Of a stretch of 64,000 nucleotides of DNA, positions 41,436 through 50,454 are shown in pieces. Below the pieces are notes generated by a model. It was not told where the DNA came from. It saw only the letters and a program-made list of their open reading frames with translations, and ran no database searches. Position numbers and translations under genes: made by a program. Location: contig NC_026741.1 of assembly GCF_000210295.1 (NCBI RefSeq), forward strand, positions 1,302,001 to 1,366,000, given 5' to 3'. The stretch is from Trypanosoma brucei gambiense DAL972. Lineage: Eukaryota; Euglenozoa; Kinetoplastea; Trypanosomatida; Trypanosomatidae. The first letter of the stretch is position 1; each line of letters begins with the position of its first letter.

Positions 41436-44400
41436 ATGCCCTTGTCTGGGGGCTCCAACCAATGCAGGAACTACACTGACAGAAATAACGGTAGTGATGG
41501 TGTTAGTGGTGAGGGTGTTGGTATTGACGGAGGATCAGATATGGGAATAGAAGTGGACGTTTCCGCGTGGCTGGTGAACATGCCGCAGTTGGGTGATTTG
41601 TGGCCTCGGGTCGAAGAATATCTCACTCGGTCGGCAGCGAAAATTCGGAATAGTGGTGCTTACACGAAGGACCCACTAAAAGGTATCAGACATCGTATGA
41701 GCTGGTATGCTGTCATATACTACGCTTGTGCTGGTCATCCGCAGAGGTTCTGTGAAATCTATCAGTACTTGGCTTTGTTTCTACTCAACGATTTGGAGAC
41801 GAATGCCCTCCCGCCCGTTTTATCAGCGGTTGCCACATATGGGGACACTGATCCTGAACTTGACGTGGTCGCGAGAAGGGAAGGTTTTGAACCCCCATTG
41901 CGTCCGAATAGGAGTTTGTTGCAGGAGTTTGTTCACCAGTTTAGGTTGTTTATGTTATTCCGTCGTGTCGTCCTGTCATGCTTCGGATACCTTGACCAGT
42001 GGTACACGGAGAAGTTTCATCTCGATCCTGTTTCTGATCTCTGCGTGAAAATGTTTTATGTTGTTGTTTATGAAAGGGTCAGAGACGGGCTGGCGAGTGA
42101 GATTGTACATTCAGCCAATCAAGCAAGGGGATTAAGCGACGGGCCAAGCGATGACAACCCCTCAAACGCGTGTTTAGATGTTCAAGCAGCTCTTGCAGTT
42201 GTGTCCGAGATCGTATCGACTGTGAGGGCGTCTTCTACCAACACCGAGGCAGGTGTGGTGCACTGCGGACCACTTGGCAAGGAGGGTTCAAACCCCAGTA
42301 TTGATGGGGGAAGGAGTGATGACGTTGAAGTTGAAGCTGGTACTTCAGCACCCTGCCAAACGGGAACATCACCATGGGAACTCGTGCCGGACCGTATCCC
42401 GTTGCTGCGTGAGAAACTTGAAAGTGGTTCCCTTATGGAATTCCTGAAGAGCCTGTCGGCGTCGACAGGGGGTAACCAGTGTGGCGGCGCCAAGGTTGAT
42501 GGTACGTCTGCAGCGAGGCCATCAGGTGCAGCTTGCGGAGCACTACTCGGAGGCGCGCATCCGGCACGTTCTTTTATAGTAAGTCTTGGCCAACCACTAC
42601 ATACGCTTCTTCTTGATCAATTCGGCACGCGCTATGTGCGTGCTGCCGAAGCGTACTACCGGAAGGAGCGCAGTGTGCATCTCTCCACCAGGGAGGGCAG
42701 AAATGGTTATGTGACGTGGGTGCGCTCCTGCTACAGATTGGAGCAGTTATTAGTGAAAGATATGCGTGCACCGTTCTTTCACGACCTGCTATGTGCGCGT
42801 CTACACCGTGTATTGTTGCTGGAAGTGCACAGCGAGATTATCCTCGACGACGAGTTTGGTTTTCGGGCGCTGTTGGACGCATGGAGCGCACAAACAAGTC
42901 CGCATTTCGGTGCTCTACGAAAAGACTTCCTGAAACCGGTGGTAGTATCGTCCCCGTCATCGTCACTCGAAGAGACCGTCCACGAAATTATGGATAGGCG
43001 TGATTGTGCTTCTTCATTGCAACACATTGGAAAGGCCGCTGGGTCGATGCAACCGATGCGTGAAGGGCTTGCATCCGCTTTGGGACTGCTTGTCACAACC
43101 TTTGCCGACACACAGAGTGAAATATGCATTGCACTGCTGCGCCATGAACTCGCCAATAAGGTGGTGATGGATTCTGTGCCCCTTTTGGCCACATACTTTG
43201 TGATGGAGGAGAAACACCATTTAGGACACATCCACCCAAGGGGGCGACAAACTAATGACGTGGAACCCGCGTTTTTGCGAGATATGGCGAAACTAGTCGT
43301 GGGCGGCCTTGTTGACATCGTGGCACAGTACGGTAACCTTGTACAGGTGCAGTTCCATTCCCTTTCGTCAATGCTCGTCGCTGTGCGTGATGCACTTCGT
43401 GAAGTCCTCAATCCACATCGGTGGGAGCGGCATACCGTCGACACACGGTCGGGGGTAAACGTCAACAGTGGTAAATTTAGTGACATGCTCCTCTTAGAGG
43501 CGGAGCGACAACAGCCTCCTCAGATCCACGGTTACGAACCCACGAGGGGTGCACGTGCAGCCCTCCGCAAACTGGCCGCTATGCGGGATGGGCGTTCGAT
43601 ACCGATGTCGCGGCTGGTTGCGGTTTACTGTGACGTTTTGGTTTCACAAAGCGGAACCCGCGGTGTTGCAGTTACCGTGGACAAAGAAACTGATATTGGG
43701 GGGAAATGCGTGTCGCTGCCTGAAGGGAGTGATAGTACGAGTGATATAGATAGTGTAACAGCCCTTGCCGCACTCCTTGATGACAAAGACGTGTTTCTTG
43801 AGGAATACAAACAACTATTAGCGCGCCGTTTGATAATCTTGTCGTCTTCATTGTCACTTTCTCCCTCAGCACTTCCCACAGAGCTGTGTACGAAACCTAA
43901 TGCAGAGTCCGAACACGCTATGATTCGTGAACTGCGAAGAACCTTTGGGCGGACTTCAACCCTAACCCTGAAGATGATGTTGCACGACTACACCCTAAGC
44001 TGCGCCATGGGGAGTGCATTTCGTCAAACCCCTTCTGCGCAGCAACTGAAATCCGGGATAAATGTTCAAGTGATCACCGGTGCGCGGTGGCCAACATACA
44101 GCACAGTGCCTCTCTTACCTTGCACTTCACTCGCAGCAGCCATATCAACATTCAGCACATACTACGCTGCGGCACATCCATTACGAACGCTCTCCTGGAT
44201 ACACTCGCAGGGTACCGCTAACCTTGAGGCCTTGTTTCCAAATGGTTCGAAGGAAATTGTAGCAGATACGATACAGTCGAATATCCTTATTCTGTTGAGT
44301 GATGCATACAATACCGTGCGACGCAACCGTGACAGTGAGAGTCGGAGAGGAGTGAGTGAAGGTGAGTCGACAAAACGCTATTTAACTGGGCAAGAAATTG

Positions 44401-44921
44401 CTTCTGCCATGGGGATGAGTTTTGAGAACCTTTACGCCTACCTTAACCAGCTTGTACACCATACGAGTTACAAGCTAATTACCCGGGTGCCATCCCCTAA
44501 CCCTGATCCCGCTGTTGATCCAAATGAGGCATCGGTGCGTCCAGAATATGGCTACACTATTAACGTGGATTTTAAGCACAGTTCAAACAGTTTTAGGCTT
44601 CCAGTCCCTCATCCACGCTGGAATCAGAAGGCATCTGGGGGCCATCGTGTGGTTGGTGCGGATGCCATGGCTGCTTCACAGACATTCGCTCTGGTGACTG
44701 AAAGCACGCGACGCCTACAGGTTGACGCTGCTATTGTGCGGACCATGAAACGGCACCGTTCACTCCCTTATCATGAATTGATGAGCACGACGGTGCAGGA
44801 GCTCTCGCGGTTCTTCGTCCCCAGCACCCAATTCGTGAAGGTGCAGGTAGAAGGTCTCATAGCACGAGAGTTTTTGAAGCGAAACGAAGCAAATTCACAA
44901 TTACTCGAGTACGTTGTGTGA
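41436..44921 (+). CDS. Cullin, scaffold of a cullin-RING ubiquitin ligase
   Basis: The frame opens at a TTG, and the first ATG is 41436, giving 1161 residues. Cullin hallmarks run through the C-terminal half: DVFLEEYKQLLARRLI near residue 787, the HPLRTLSWIHSQGTANLEALF strand region of the cullin-homology domain near 910, and a C-terminal winged-helix neddylation domain. In the last, AAIVRTMKRHR carries the acceptor lysine at about residue 1105 (bases 44748-44750), followed by a VKVQVEGLIAREFLKR helix and the terminal LLEYVV. The N-terminal half is helical, as expected for cullin repeats that bind an adaptor. At 1161 residues it is several hundred longer than typical cullins. The excess lies in Gly/Ser-rich inserts around 225-370 and 760-790. 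Retention of the lysine argues for a neddylated cullin rather than APC2. Which adaptor it uses is unknown. Confidence 0.93.
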   Translation: MPLSGGSNQCRNYTDRNNGSDGVSGEGVGIDGGSDMGIEVDVSAWLVNMPQLGDLWPRVEEYLTRSAAKIRNSGAYTKDPLKGIRHRMSWYAVIYYACAGHPQRFCEIYQYLALFLLNDLETNALPPVLSAVATYGDTDPELDVVARREGFEPPLRPNRSLLQEFVHQFRLFMLFRRVVLSCFGYLDQWYTEKFHLDPVSDLCVKMFYVVVYERVRDGLASEIVHSANQARGLSDGPSDDNPSNACLDVQAALAVVSEIVSTVRASSTNTEAGVVHCGPLGKEGSNPSIDGGRSDDVEVEAGTSAPCQTGTSPWELVPDRIPLLREKLESGSLMEFLKSLSASTGGNQCGGAKVDGTSAARPSGAACGALLGGAHPARSFIVSLGQPLHTLLLDQFGTRYVRAAEAYYRKERSVHLSTREGRNGYVTWVRSCYRLEQLLVKDMRAPFFHDLLCARLHRVLLLEVHSEIILDDEFGFRALLDAWSAQTSPHFGALRKDFLKPVVVSSPSSSLEETVHEIMDRRDCASSLQHIGKAAGSMQPMREGLASALGLLVTTFADTQSEICIALLRHELANKVVMDSVPLLATYFVMEEKHHLGHIHPRGRQTNDVEPAFLRDMAKLVVGGLVDIVAQYGNLVQVQFHSLSSMLVAVRDALREVLNPHRWERHTVDTRSGVNVNSGKFSDMLLLEAERQQPPQIHGYEPTRGARAALRKLAAMRDGRSIPMSRLVAVYCDVLVSQSGTRGVAVTVDKETDIGGKCVSLPEGSDSTSDIDSVTALAALLDDKDVFLEEYKQLLARRLIILSSSLSLSPSALPTELCTKPNAESEHAMIRELRRTFGRTSTLTLKMMLHDYTLSCAMGSAFRQTPSAQQLKSGINVQVITGARWPTYSTVPLLPCTSLAAAISTFSTYYAAAHPLRTLSWIHSQGTANLEALFPNGSKEIVADTIQSNILILLSDAYNTVRRNRDSESRRGVSEGESTKRYLTGQEIASAMGMSFENLYAYLNQLVHHTSYKLITRVPSPNPDPAVDPNEASVRPEYGYTINVDFKHSSNSFRLPVPHPRWNQKASGGHRVVGADAMAASQTFALVTESTRRLQVDAAIVRTMKRHRSLPYHELMSTTVQELSRFFVPSTQFVKVQVEGLIAREFLKRNEANSQLLEYVV

Positions 44922-45364
44922 GGGTCGTAACATCAACATGGTGGTTTCGGTTGTAGGGCACTGGCTGCGCAACAAAATTCGTGGTTTGCTGAGGCGGAGT
45001 ATTTTGTTTCGTTTCGTCTTCCTTTGGGCGACTGCTTTGTATGTTATGTGTACTACCACGGCAGTATTATTCTGCACACCTGTATTTTTAATTTTTTACT
45101 TCCTGCGGTTGCAGCACTCATGGAGTTTTTGGAAACTACTTCCTTTCCCATTTGTTTCAACTTACTTTGCACCAAACGATTTTCTCACATTGCAAAAATA
45201 TCATATTTTTTTTTTTAAAAGAAAAAGGTTGCGCCCCACCGACACTATTATTTGCGTATAGTTGCTCTTGTCGGCGGTGTTTGTGGGGACGACGGGACCT
45301 AACCATCGAAAGGTAACGGGCGACGGGAGGTGCGACAGGGTTTAGTTGACACGTTGAGGGAGCC
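44922..45364. other. Intergenic spacer
   Basis: A 443-base spacer with the cullin 3' UTR and T-rich tracts. Candidate acceptor AGs lie near 45114 and at 45220-45221. An ATG-initiated 107-codon frame (44938-45261) starts 17 bases after the cullin stop with no acceptor between, so it is judged 3' UTR. Confidence 0.7.
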
Positions 45365-48300
45365 ATGCTCAGAACTCGCTTGTCACTTGTCAGATTCAGT
45401 TTCCCACAGAGCACATTACGCCGGTGCTTCACACGGGGAAGCGAGGCGAGGAGGCCCACTTGCAACGGTGCACTGCCGAATACATGCCACTGGTCATTGT
45501 TGCGACACAATAGCAATGGTAGCGATGCAAGTAAAGGTTCGGCGGCGATGGAGGAGATAGCACCAGAGATGGTGACAATAGAAATTCTACCAGTGGAGGG
45601 GGATTATCCCCTCCAAACTGACGGAGACTGTGACCGCAGCGGTGGGAGTTCGCACAATAGTCGCGGCAGCGATGGCACGACTGGCGGTGTGGACGTTGCA
45701 TCCAAACGCATGCAGCAACAGCAATATTGGGATGTAACGAGCATCGATCACTTTTCTAAGAGCCGGGTGCTAAACTACGTCCGCCGGACCGGTAATCAAT
45801 CCGCTAATGTTTTTGACATCAGTGAGGAGCAGATGTTTGGGAAAACGGTCTACCGCGCGCGGTGCAAACTGCCGCTGCCTGCTCCGCATCATTTATACCT
45901 AGCTGAAGGCGTAGGTGAGGATGAGCGAGATGCGGTATTACTTGCTGCAATGCACGCGGAACGTGTGTGTGATGCGTTGGGTGTTCCGCTTTTCCGTCTA
46001 CCACTCATGCAGAAAAAGCATGCGGATAATGCACGGCGGCAGGGGCGTTATGCACCCATACCTGGGGATCCCATCAAACCGGAGAATACAATTACACCAC
46101 CACCTCTGCGGATGGTCTCGGTCCCTAACTGTCAGGCGAAGTCAGAAGTAAAACAGGTCTTTTCTTCGTCGATTGCCGAAGCGGAAATTATCAGTGATGA
46201 CGGCCCACCTGGTGTCCGTTCTTCTTATGCAGCTGGAAGGAAACTAGAGTCTGTAAGAACAGCAGCACCTGCATCTGGCAGTACTCTCCCAACTGCTGTT
46301 GCCGATAATAAGAAAAAAGAAGAGGAGATTGAGGAAGATATGGATGGAGGGAGCAGCGAAACTTTATACCACACGACAGTGCACTACCCATGGCTCACCC
46401 CCAGCGGACGAGAGGGTATTGGAGATGGAGTAACGGGGACGGTAGCGGGATCGATGAGTATTCCCCCGGCATCTGCCGCCTTTGACCCGACAGAGGGTGG
46501 GCTGTGGCAGATGGTTAACACAACTTCTACTCGGTGCTCCCCTTCCCCAGATGCGCTGTTGTTGCCGTGTGTATACGAGGCAGCAGCACACGGGCGAATG
46601 AAGGATCACTTTCTTCAACAAGGAATGTCCCTCAAGGATCGCGTAACTTTCACCCATGTGGCCGTCGCCAATCACTCGACGCGGATGTACGTAGCGGAAC
46701 TCTTCCTCCATGACACTGTAGTGGCGCGTGGCAAGGCACAGACAAAGGAGTGTGCGGAGCATCTTGCGGCTATGCATGGGGAATTGCTTCTGGATGCTCT
46801 CGCTCGACCTCTTTTCCCTCAGGACCCTGAGCGTCAAGCGCGGCACGCTGAAGCCGTCGCACGGTTTGGTCGTTGGGCCCCAAACCCCAAGACGGGTGAC
46901 TTGCAACACCCGCGTCTGCACGACGTATTGCCCTTACCCCTGAAGCAACAAGTGGGTGGTGATGATGTGTGGATGGACCCAATGGTCTTGCGGCGCTGCG
47001 GTTACCAACGCAGCATGAGTGAGCGAATGATATCTTCACACATTGAAATCAATAACTACTGTGGGGATTACATTGAGGCAAACCCCGACCCCGCTCTGTT
47101 AGAGGAGGCACGGCGGGCGCTGGAAGTGTGGCAACGTGATGTTGCCCGCAATCCGCATCCCGATTTGTTTGTAATCACCCGTATGGGTGACCAATTCCGT
47201 GCGAGTACTCTACTTCCTGTCCCCAAGGAATTTGGCATTCGTGGGGGAAATGGAGTGGGAAAAACGATGGAGCAAGCGATGGATTTATGCGCCCTACATG
47301 CTGTGGATACACTCTGCGCACTTGGTGTTCCCCTCTTTACAAACCGCAAGAAACAGGAGGCATTTGTTGAAGCAAGACGGAAAAGGGGGCTCGTAACCGC
47401 GGACGTCATGGGAGGTTTGAAGCAAAAAAACGGGCTGGTCGCCATTATTGCCCCGTCACTACGATCAGAGGGTGATACAGCATCAGCGAACGCTTCGGTG
47501 GGGTGCGCTGTCGCCGCGGGTGGCAGCGATCGGGTGAAGAAGGAGAGACCCCCTTATTTGCCTGGTTACATGGTTGAGGGCAACCAGCCACGACCGCTGC
47601 CGCACATCTGCGATACGCTTCGTATACTACAACTGCGCATCCCGGAAGACTTCACAGTGTATGGGGAAGGGCTTACCGATGAGTCCATTATAGAGGTAGG
47701 CAATGAGGCGAAGGTATGCGTTCAGAATTACCTGAGACAGCATTTACCAAAGAATGCCAATGTGAATGCGTCTGTTTACATAACGGGCTATGGCAGGCAG
47801 GTTAGTGTTCACAATATTGCCTACCTTCCACTTGTTTTGCCGCGACGGAGAGAAGGTGCAGTAGGGAGGGGCAAAGTTGTTGGTGAGGACACAAGCACCA
47901 AAAATTCCACGCCATCAGTAGCAAAAACAGCGGATGGTGAGTTAAAAGAAAGAAAGGAATCAAAGGGTGCGGAAGGCGCCGCTACAACGTCGCTTTGTGT
48001 GACAGGCAAGACAGGAAGTGAAGAAGTTGAGTCGTCTCAGGTCCACAGCGGGGGGACGCAAGATGGGGTGGAGAACCCTAAAGAGCGTGGGGAACCAACA
48101 GAGCGTCTTCTGGCGATTGGAATTTCGCTTAAAAAGAAGGATGCAGAGAGAGTGTGTTATCTTCATGCTGTTGACATTCTCCGAAAGAATGGTGTGGATG
48201 TGCTCTCAACCTACCGTGCGGGGCTTCCACGCCGCAAGGGATTGCAATCACCAACACAATCTCCCTCAACAGCGGGAGAGGAAACGAGGGGCGGTGGTGG

Positions 48301-48511
48301 TGGTGCGGTGGCAGACGTAGCGACTTCAACCAAGCCCATGGTGAAGTGCAACGAAGAGTGTAAGAAGCCTCAAACTGGCGGGGAGTCGGGGCAGCCACCA
48401 GCACTTCCCAAGCCGTACATGCATAAGCTCATGAAAAACTTCATGGAAAGCGGAAAGCATTATACACCGCCAAAGCGACGATCATCTCCCAGTCCTCACT
48501 CACCCTTTTGA
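45365..48511 (+). CDS. Mitochondrial protein with four dsRNA-binding-like repeats
   Basis: A 1048-residue protein starting MLRTRLSLVRFSF, with Arg and Ser, no acid in the first 25 residues, and an RR near 19: a good mitochondrial presequence. The body carries four related modules whose second halves are easily aligned: AAMHAERVCDALGVPLF near 45950, AAMHGELLLDALARPLF near 46770, CALHAVDTLCALGVPLF near 47295, and YLHAVDILRKNGVDVL near 48160. The first three are followed by a conserved tail with a run of Lys/Arg/His and GR(Y/W)AP or a degenerate form. Each is preceded by a beta-rich segment, giving the alpha-beta-beta-beta-alpha order of a double-stranded-RNA-binding domain. Linkers and the C-terminal 150 residues are low complexity. 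Comparable repeats occur in kinetoplast RNA-processing proteins such as the REH2 helicase, so a role in mitochondrial RNA editing, processing or ribosome assembly is likely. No helicase or nuclease motif is seen. Confidence 0.88.
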   Translation: MLRTRLSLVRFSFPQSTLRRCFTRGSEARRPTCNGALPNTCHWSLLRHNSNGSDASKGSAAMEEIAPEMVTIEILPVEGDYPLQTDGDCDRSGGSSHNSRGSDGTTGGVDVASKRMQQQQYWDVTSIDHFSKSRVLNYVRRTGNQSANVFDISEEQMFGKTVYRARCKLPLPAPHHLYLAEGVGEDERDAVLLAAMHAERVCDALGVPLFRLPLMQKKHADNARRQGRYAPIPGDPIKPENTITPPPLRMVSVPNCQAKSEVKQVFSSSIAEAEIISDDGPPGVRSSYAAGRKLESVRTAAPASGSTLPTAVADNKKKEEEIEEDMDGGSSETLYHTTVHYPWLTPSGREGIGDGVTGTVAGSMSIPPASAAFDPTEGGLWQMVNTTSTRCSPSPDALLLPCVYEAAAHGRMKDHFLQQGMSLKDRVTFTHVAVANHSTRMYVAELFLHDTVVARGKAQTKECAEHLAAMHGELLLDALARPLFPQDPERQARHAEAVARFGRWAPNPKTGDLQHPRLHDVLPLPLKQQVGGDDVWMDPMVLRRCGYQRSMSERMISSHIEINNYCGDYIEANPDPALLEEARRALEVWQRDVARNPHPDLFVITRMGDQFRASTLLPVPKEFGIRGGNGVGKTMEQAMDLCALHAVDTLCALGVPLFTNRKKQEAFVEARRKRGLVTADVMGGLKQKNGLVAIIAPSLRSEGDTASANASVGCAVAAGGSDRVKKERPPYLPGYMVEGNQPRPLPHICDTLRILQLRIPEDFTVYGEGLTDESIIEVGNEAKVCVQNYLRQHLPKNANVNASVYITGYGRQVSVHNIAYLPLVLPRRREGAVGRGKVVGEDTSTKNSTPSVAKTADGELKERKESKGAEGAATTSLCVTGKTGSEEVESSQVHSGGTQDGVENPKERGEPTERLLAIGISLKKKDAERVCYLHAVDILRKNGVDVLSTYRAGLPRRKGLQSPTQSPSTAGEETRGGGGGAVADVATSTKPMVKCNEECKKPQTGGESGQPPALPKPYMHKLMKNFMESGKHYTPPKRRSSPSPHSPF

Positions 48512-48698
48512 GGGGTGTGTTCACTCAGTGGGAGGAGGGTTTTGGTATTTACATGAGTTGTGGCAGGAGGAAGTGGTGAACATTATCGACGCCGCAATCC
48601 AACGAGTTGTTGTTGACGGTGACGTGCGCATCTTCTCCTCTTTTCAATCACATTATGATATATCATGAATGAGGATCAAAGCGACTCACAGACACGCA

Positions 48699-48713
48699 CT
48701 TTTTTTTTCACAG
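48699..48713 (+). promoter_or_regulatory. Possible internal trans-splice acceptor
   Basis: Eight or nine Ts followed directly by CACAG, with AG at 48712-48713, form a good acceptor 430 bases before the cyclophilin ATG. It may be an alternative site for that gene or serve the 87-codon frame at 48745. Confidence 0.45.
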
Positions 48714-49030
48714 AAAATTATGACGTGGGAATAGTGACGGCGAAATGTATGAAAAGGGACTAATGGTGAAGGAGAGGAGCCATTGGACGCAAGAAGGAAT
48801 GTCCTCTTTGGTTTCCTCCAAGACACCCGTTACAGAAGTGGTGCAGGAGTTAAGGTCTGAAAATGCTCTTGCTGTTGGCGCGATGCCCCAGCCACTTAAA
48901 TTGGCTACCGTCTATGTGTCCTCATCGTTCCAACTAACGGTGTCTCGCCGCTGGCTGTTTTTGCTTTCCCGGCTTTTTTGCAATACATGTTTGGGTGTGA
49001 GTTCGTGATTGAACATATATATATATATAT

Positions 49031-49068
49031 TTTTTTTTCTGTGCGTCCTTCTCTTTATCTCCTACGAG
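49031..49068 (+). promoter_or_regulatory. Likely trans-splice acceptor for the cyclophilin gene
   Basis: A T/C-rich tract is followed by its first AG at 49067-49068, giving a leader of about 73 bases. Confidence 0.6.
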
Positions 49069-49141
49069 GGAAACAAATAAAAAGGTATTGAGTGTTCTCA
49101 GCGAGGGGGCCGAGTAGCACCAAAGCGCCCAGTGGCCAATA

Positions 49142-49990
49142 ATGTCCTTGTCATCCACAACAATCAACTGTCTTGGTTGCACAACCACACAAGGTTCAAC
49201 CGCCTCCGGTACGCAGTATGTTAGCCACAGACACCGACTGCAGCGGACCTCCTGCTGGATGGAGCTCGCATGTTTTAACGGTTTCCCAGAAACCCCATCC
49301 CTCTCCGGGTCTTTAGTTCAGCAACGTCATAATTTGCTGGACTCTGTCAAATCCGCGGGGCCTCCGGGGCCTGTCTTTCGCGTGGAATTTGAACTTTTTG
49401 ATGATGAATCGCCCAAGACTTGTGCGAACTTCAGGAATTTGTGCGCAGGGCGCACAACCAGCCGGAAGGGTGAGACATACTGGTTCCAGGGTGTCGTGCC
49501 TTCCTACCGCGGGACATACTTTCACAAGATTATTCCACAATTCTGCGCTCAAGGCGGGGACCTCACCATGCGGGTAGACAATGGCGCGAATCATTTGAGT
49601 AGCTTCGGTCGCGGTTGGTTCGCGGATGAGTATAAGCGACGGCGGATGAACGAAGTCGGGCTCTTGGCGATGGCCAACAACGGACCCAACAGCAACGGCT
49701 CGCAATTTTTCATAACCACGTCTGACTCAAATGAGAAGGCGCTCAACGGTCGTCACGTTTGCTTTGGCCGAGTGGTGCAGGGCCTGAAGGAGTTCATGCA
49801 TGAGGTTGCTCCCTTTGGCGACAGTGCTGGCTATCCATCACGTTTTATTGTCGTTACGGACTGCGGGGAAGGGCCACTACCAGCTACGCTCGGCTCCACA
49901 TTGCCGGATAAAACACCTGCAGCTGATATTAGCGAAGAAGGAGCTCGGGAAGGCGGGAGGGTGTCGGTGAAGTCCCCTTCCGGCGGGTAG
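49142..49990 (+). CDS. Divergent cyclophilin-type peptidyl-prolyl isomerase
   Basis: A 282-residue protein with a cyclophilin domain at about 78-248, the fold that isomerises proline peptide bonds. The active-site loop reads FHKIIPQFCAQGGD, where typical cyclophilins have FHRIIPGFMCQGGD: the catalytic arginine (Arg55 in human CypA) is lysine, Met61 is cysteine, while Phe60 and Gln63 are kept. LLAMANNGPNSNGSQFFITT preserves the core with Phe113. The Trp121 position that contacts cyclosporin is alanine (KALNGRHVCFG), and His126 is retained. The Arg-to-Lys change suggests reduced or altered activity, and loss of Trp suggests weak cyclosporin binding; both are inferred from known mutants. The N-terminal 75 residues are a Ser/Thr/Cys-rich extension without a clear targeting signal. 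The C-terminal 35 residues are disordered. Confidence 0.95.
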   Translation: MSLSSTTINCLGCTTTQGSTASGTQYVSHRHRLQRTSCWMELACFNGFPETPSLSGSLVQQRHNLLDSVKSAGPPGPVFRVEFELFDDESPKTCANFRNLCAGRTTSRKGETYWFQGVVPSYRGTYFHKIIPQFCAQGGDLTMRVDNGANHLSSFGRGWFADEYKRRRMNEVGLLAMANNGPNSNGSQFFITTSDSNEKALNGRHVCFGRVVQGLKEFMHEVAPFGDSAGYPSRFIVVTDCGEGPLPATLGSTLPDKTPAADISEEGAREGGRVSVKSPSGG

Positions 49991-50454
49991 TTCGGCTGAA
50001 AGGGATGCTCTGATTTTTCCATAATTGCAGGATATCACTTCCGTGTTTCCCTTCGTCCTGACTGTGACACTGTGGCGCATTGGCTTCACCGCTCAGGGTG
50101 CGGTGAAAATAGAATGTAACAAGCGGAAACATTGTGTATGTGCTGTCGGTGTTTATCCACCATGGCTTGATTTCTAATGTACAGAGGCCCCTGTGGATGG
50201 GTTGCAAAAGCAATTAACTATAGGCAAAGCTTGAAAAAAAATAATAATATTAATCAGTAGTAGCAGCCCGCCTTCGTTCTTACCCCCTTTATTCTCACGA
50301 CCACGTGCATCTTCCATTCCTCTTTTTCGCTTTTTTTTTTTGGTACAGCAGAAGTAGGGCCTCGGTAGGAGGACAGATCGTAGCCAGGCGGTGTGCGGTC
50401 AAGCGAAACGCAGGCACCTACCAGATTTCAAAATACCCGTGAGGGTGTCTCGGC
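49991..50454. other. Intergenic spacer
   Basis: It holds the cyclophilin 3' UTR and, near the end, a strong pyrimidine tract with ACAG at 50345-50348. No coding sequence is seen. Confidence 0.8.
50311..50348 (+). promoter_or_regulatory. Strong trans-splice acceptor for the OSCA/TMEM63-type gene
   Basis: A 31-base T/C tract is followed by GGTACAG with AG at 50347-50348, giving a leader of 106 bases to the ATG at 50455. Confidence 0.65.

Larger units (their letters stand above)
48512..49141. other. Intergenic spacer with two splice acceptor candidates
   Basis: A T-run ending in CACAG has AG at 48712-48713. A second T/C-rich tract has AG at 49067-49068. Between them an ATG-initiated frame of 87 codons runs 48745-49008. 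A short (AT)n lies near 49016-49030. Confidence 0.7.

Noticed and set aside
44938..45261. 107-codon hydrophobic frame after the cullin
   Set aside because: It starts 17 bases after the cullin stop with no splice acceptor between, and its hydrophobic content comes from T-rich DNA.
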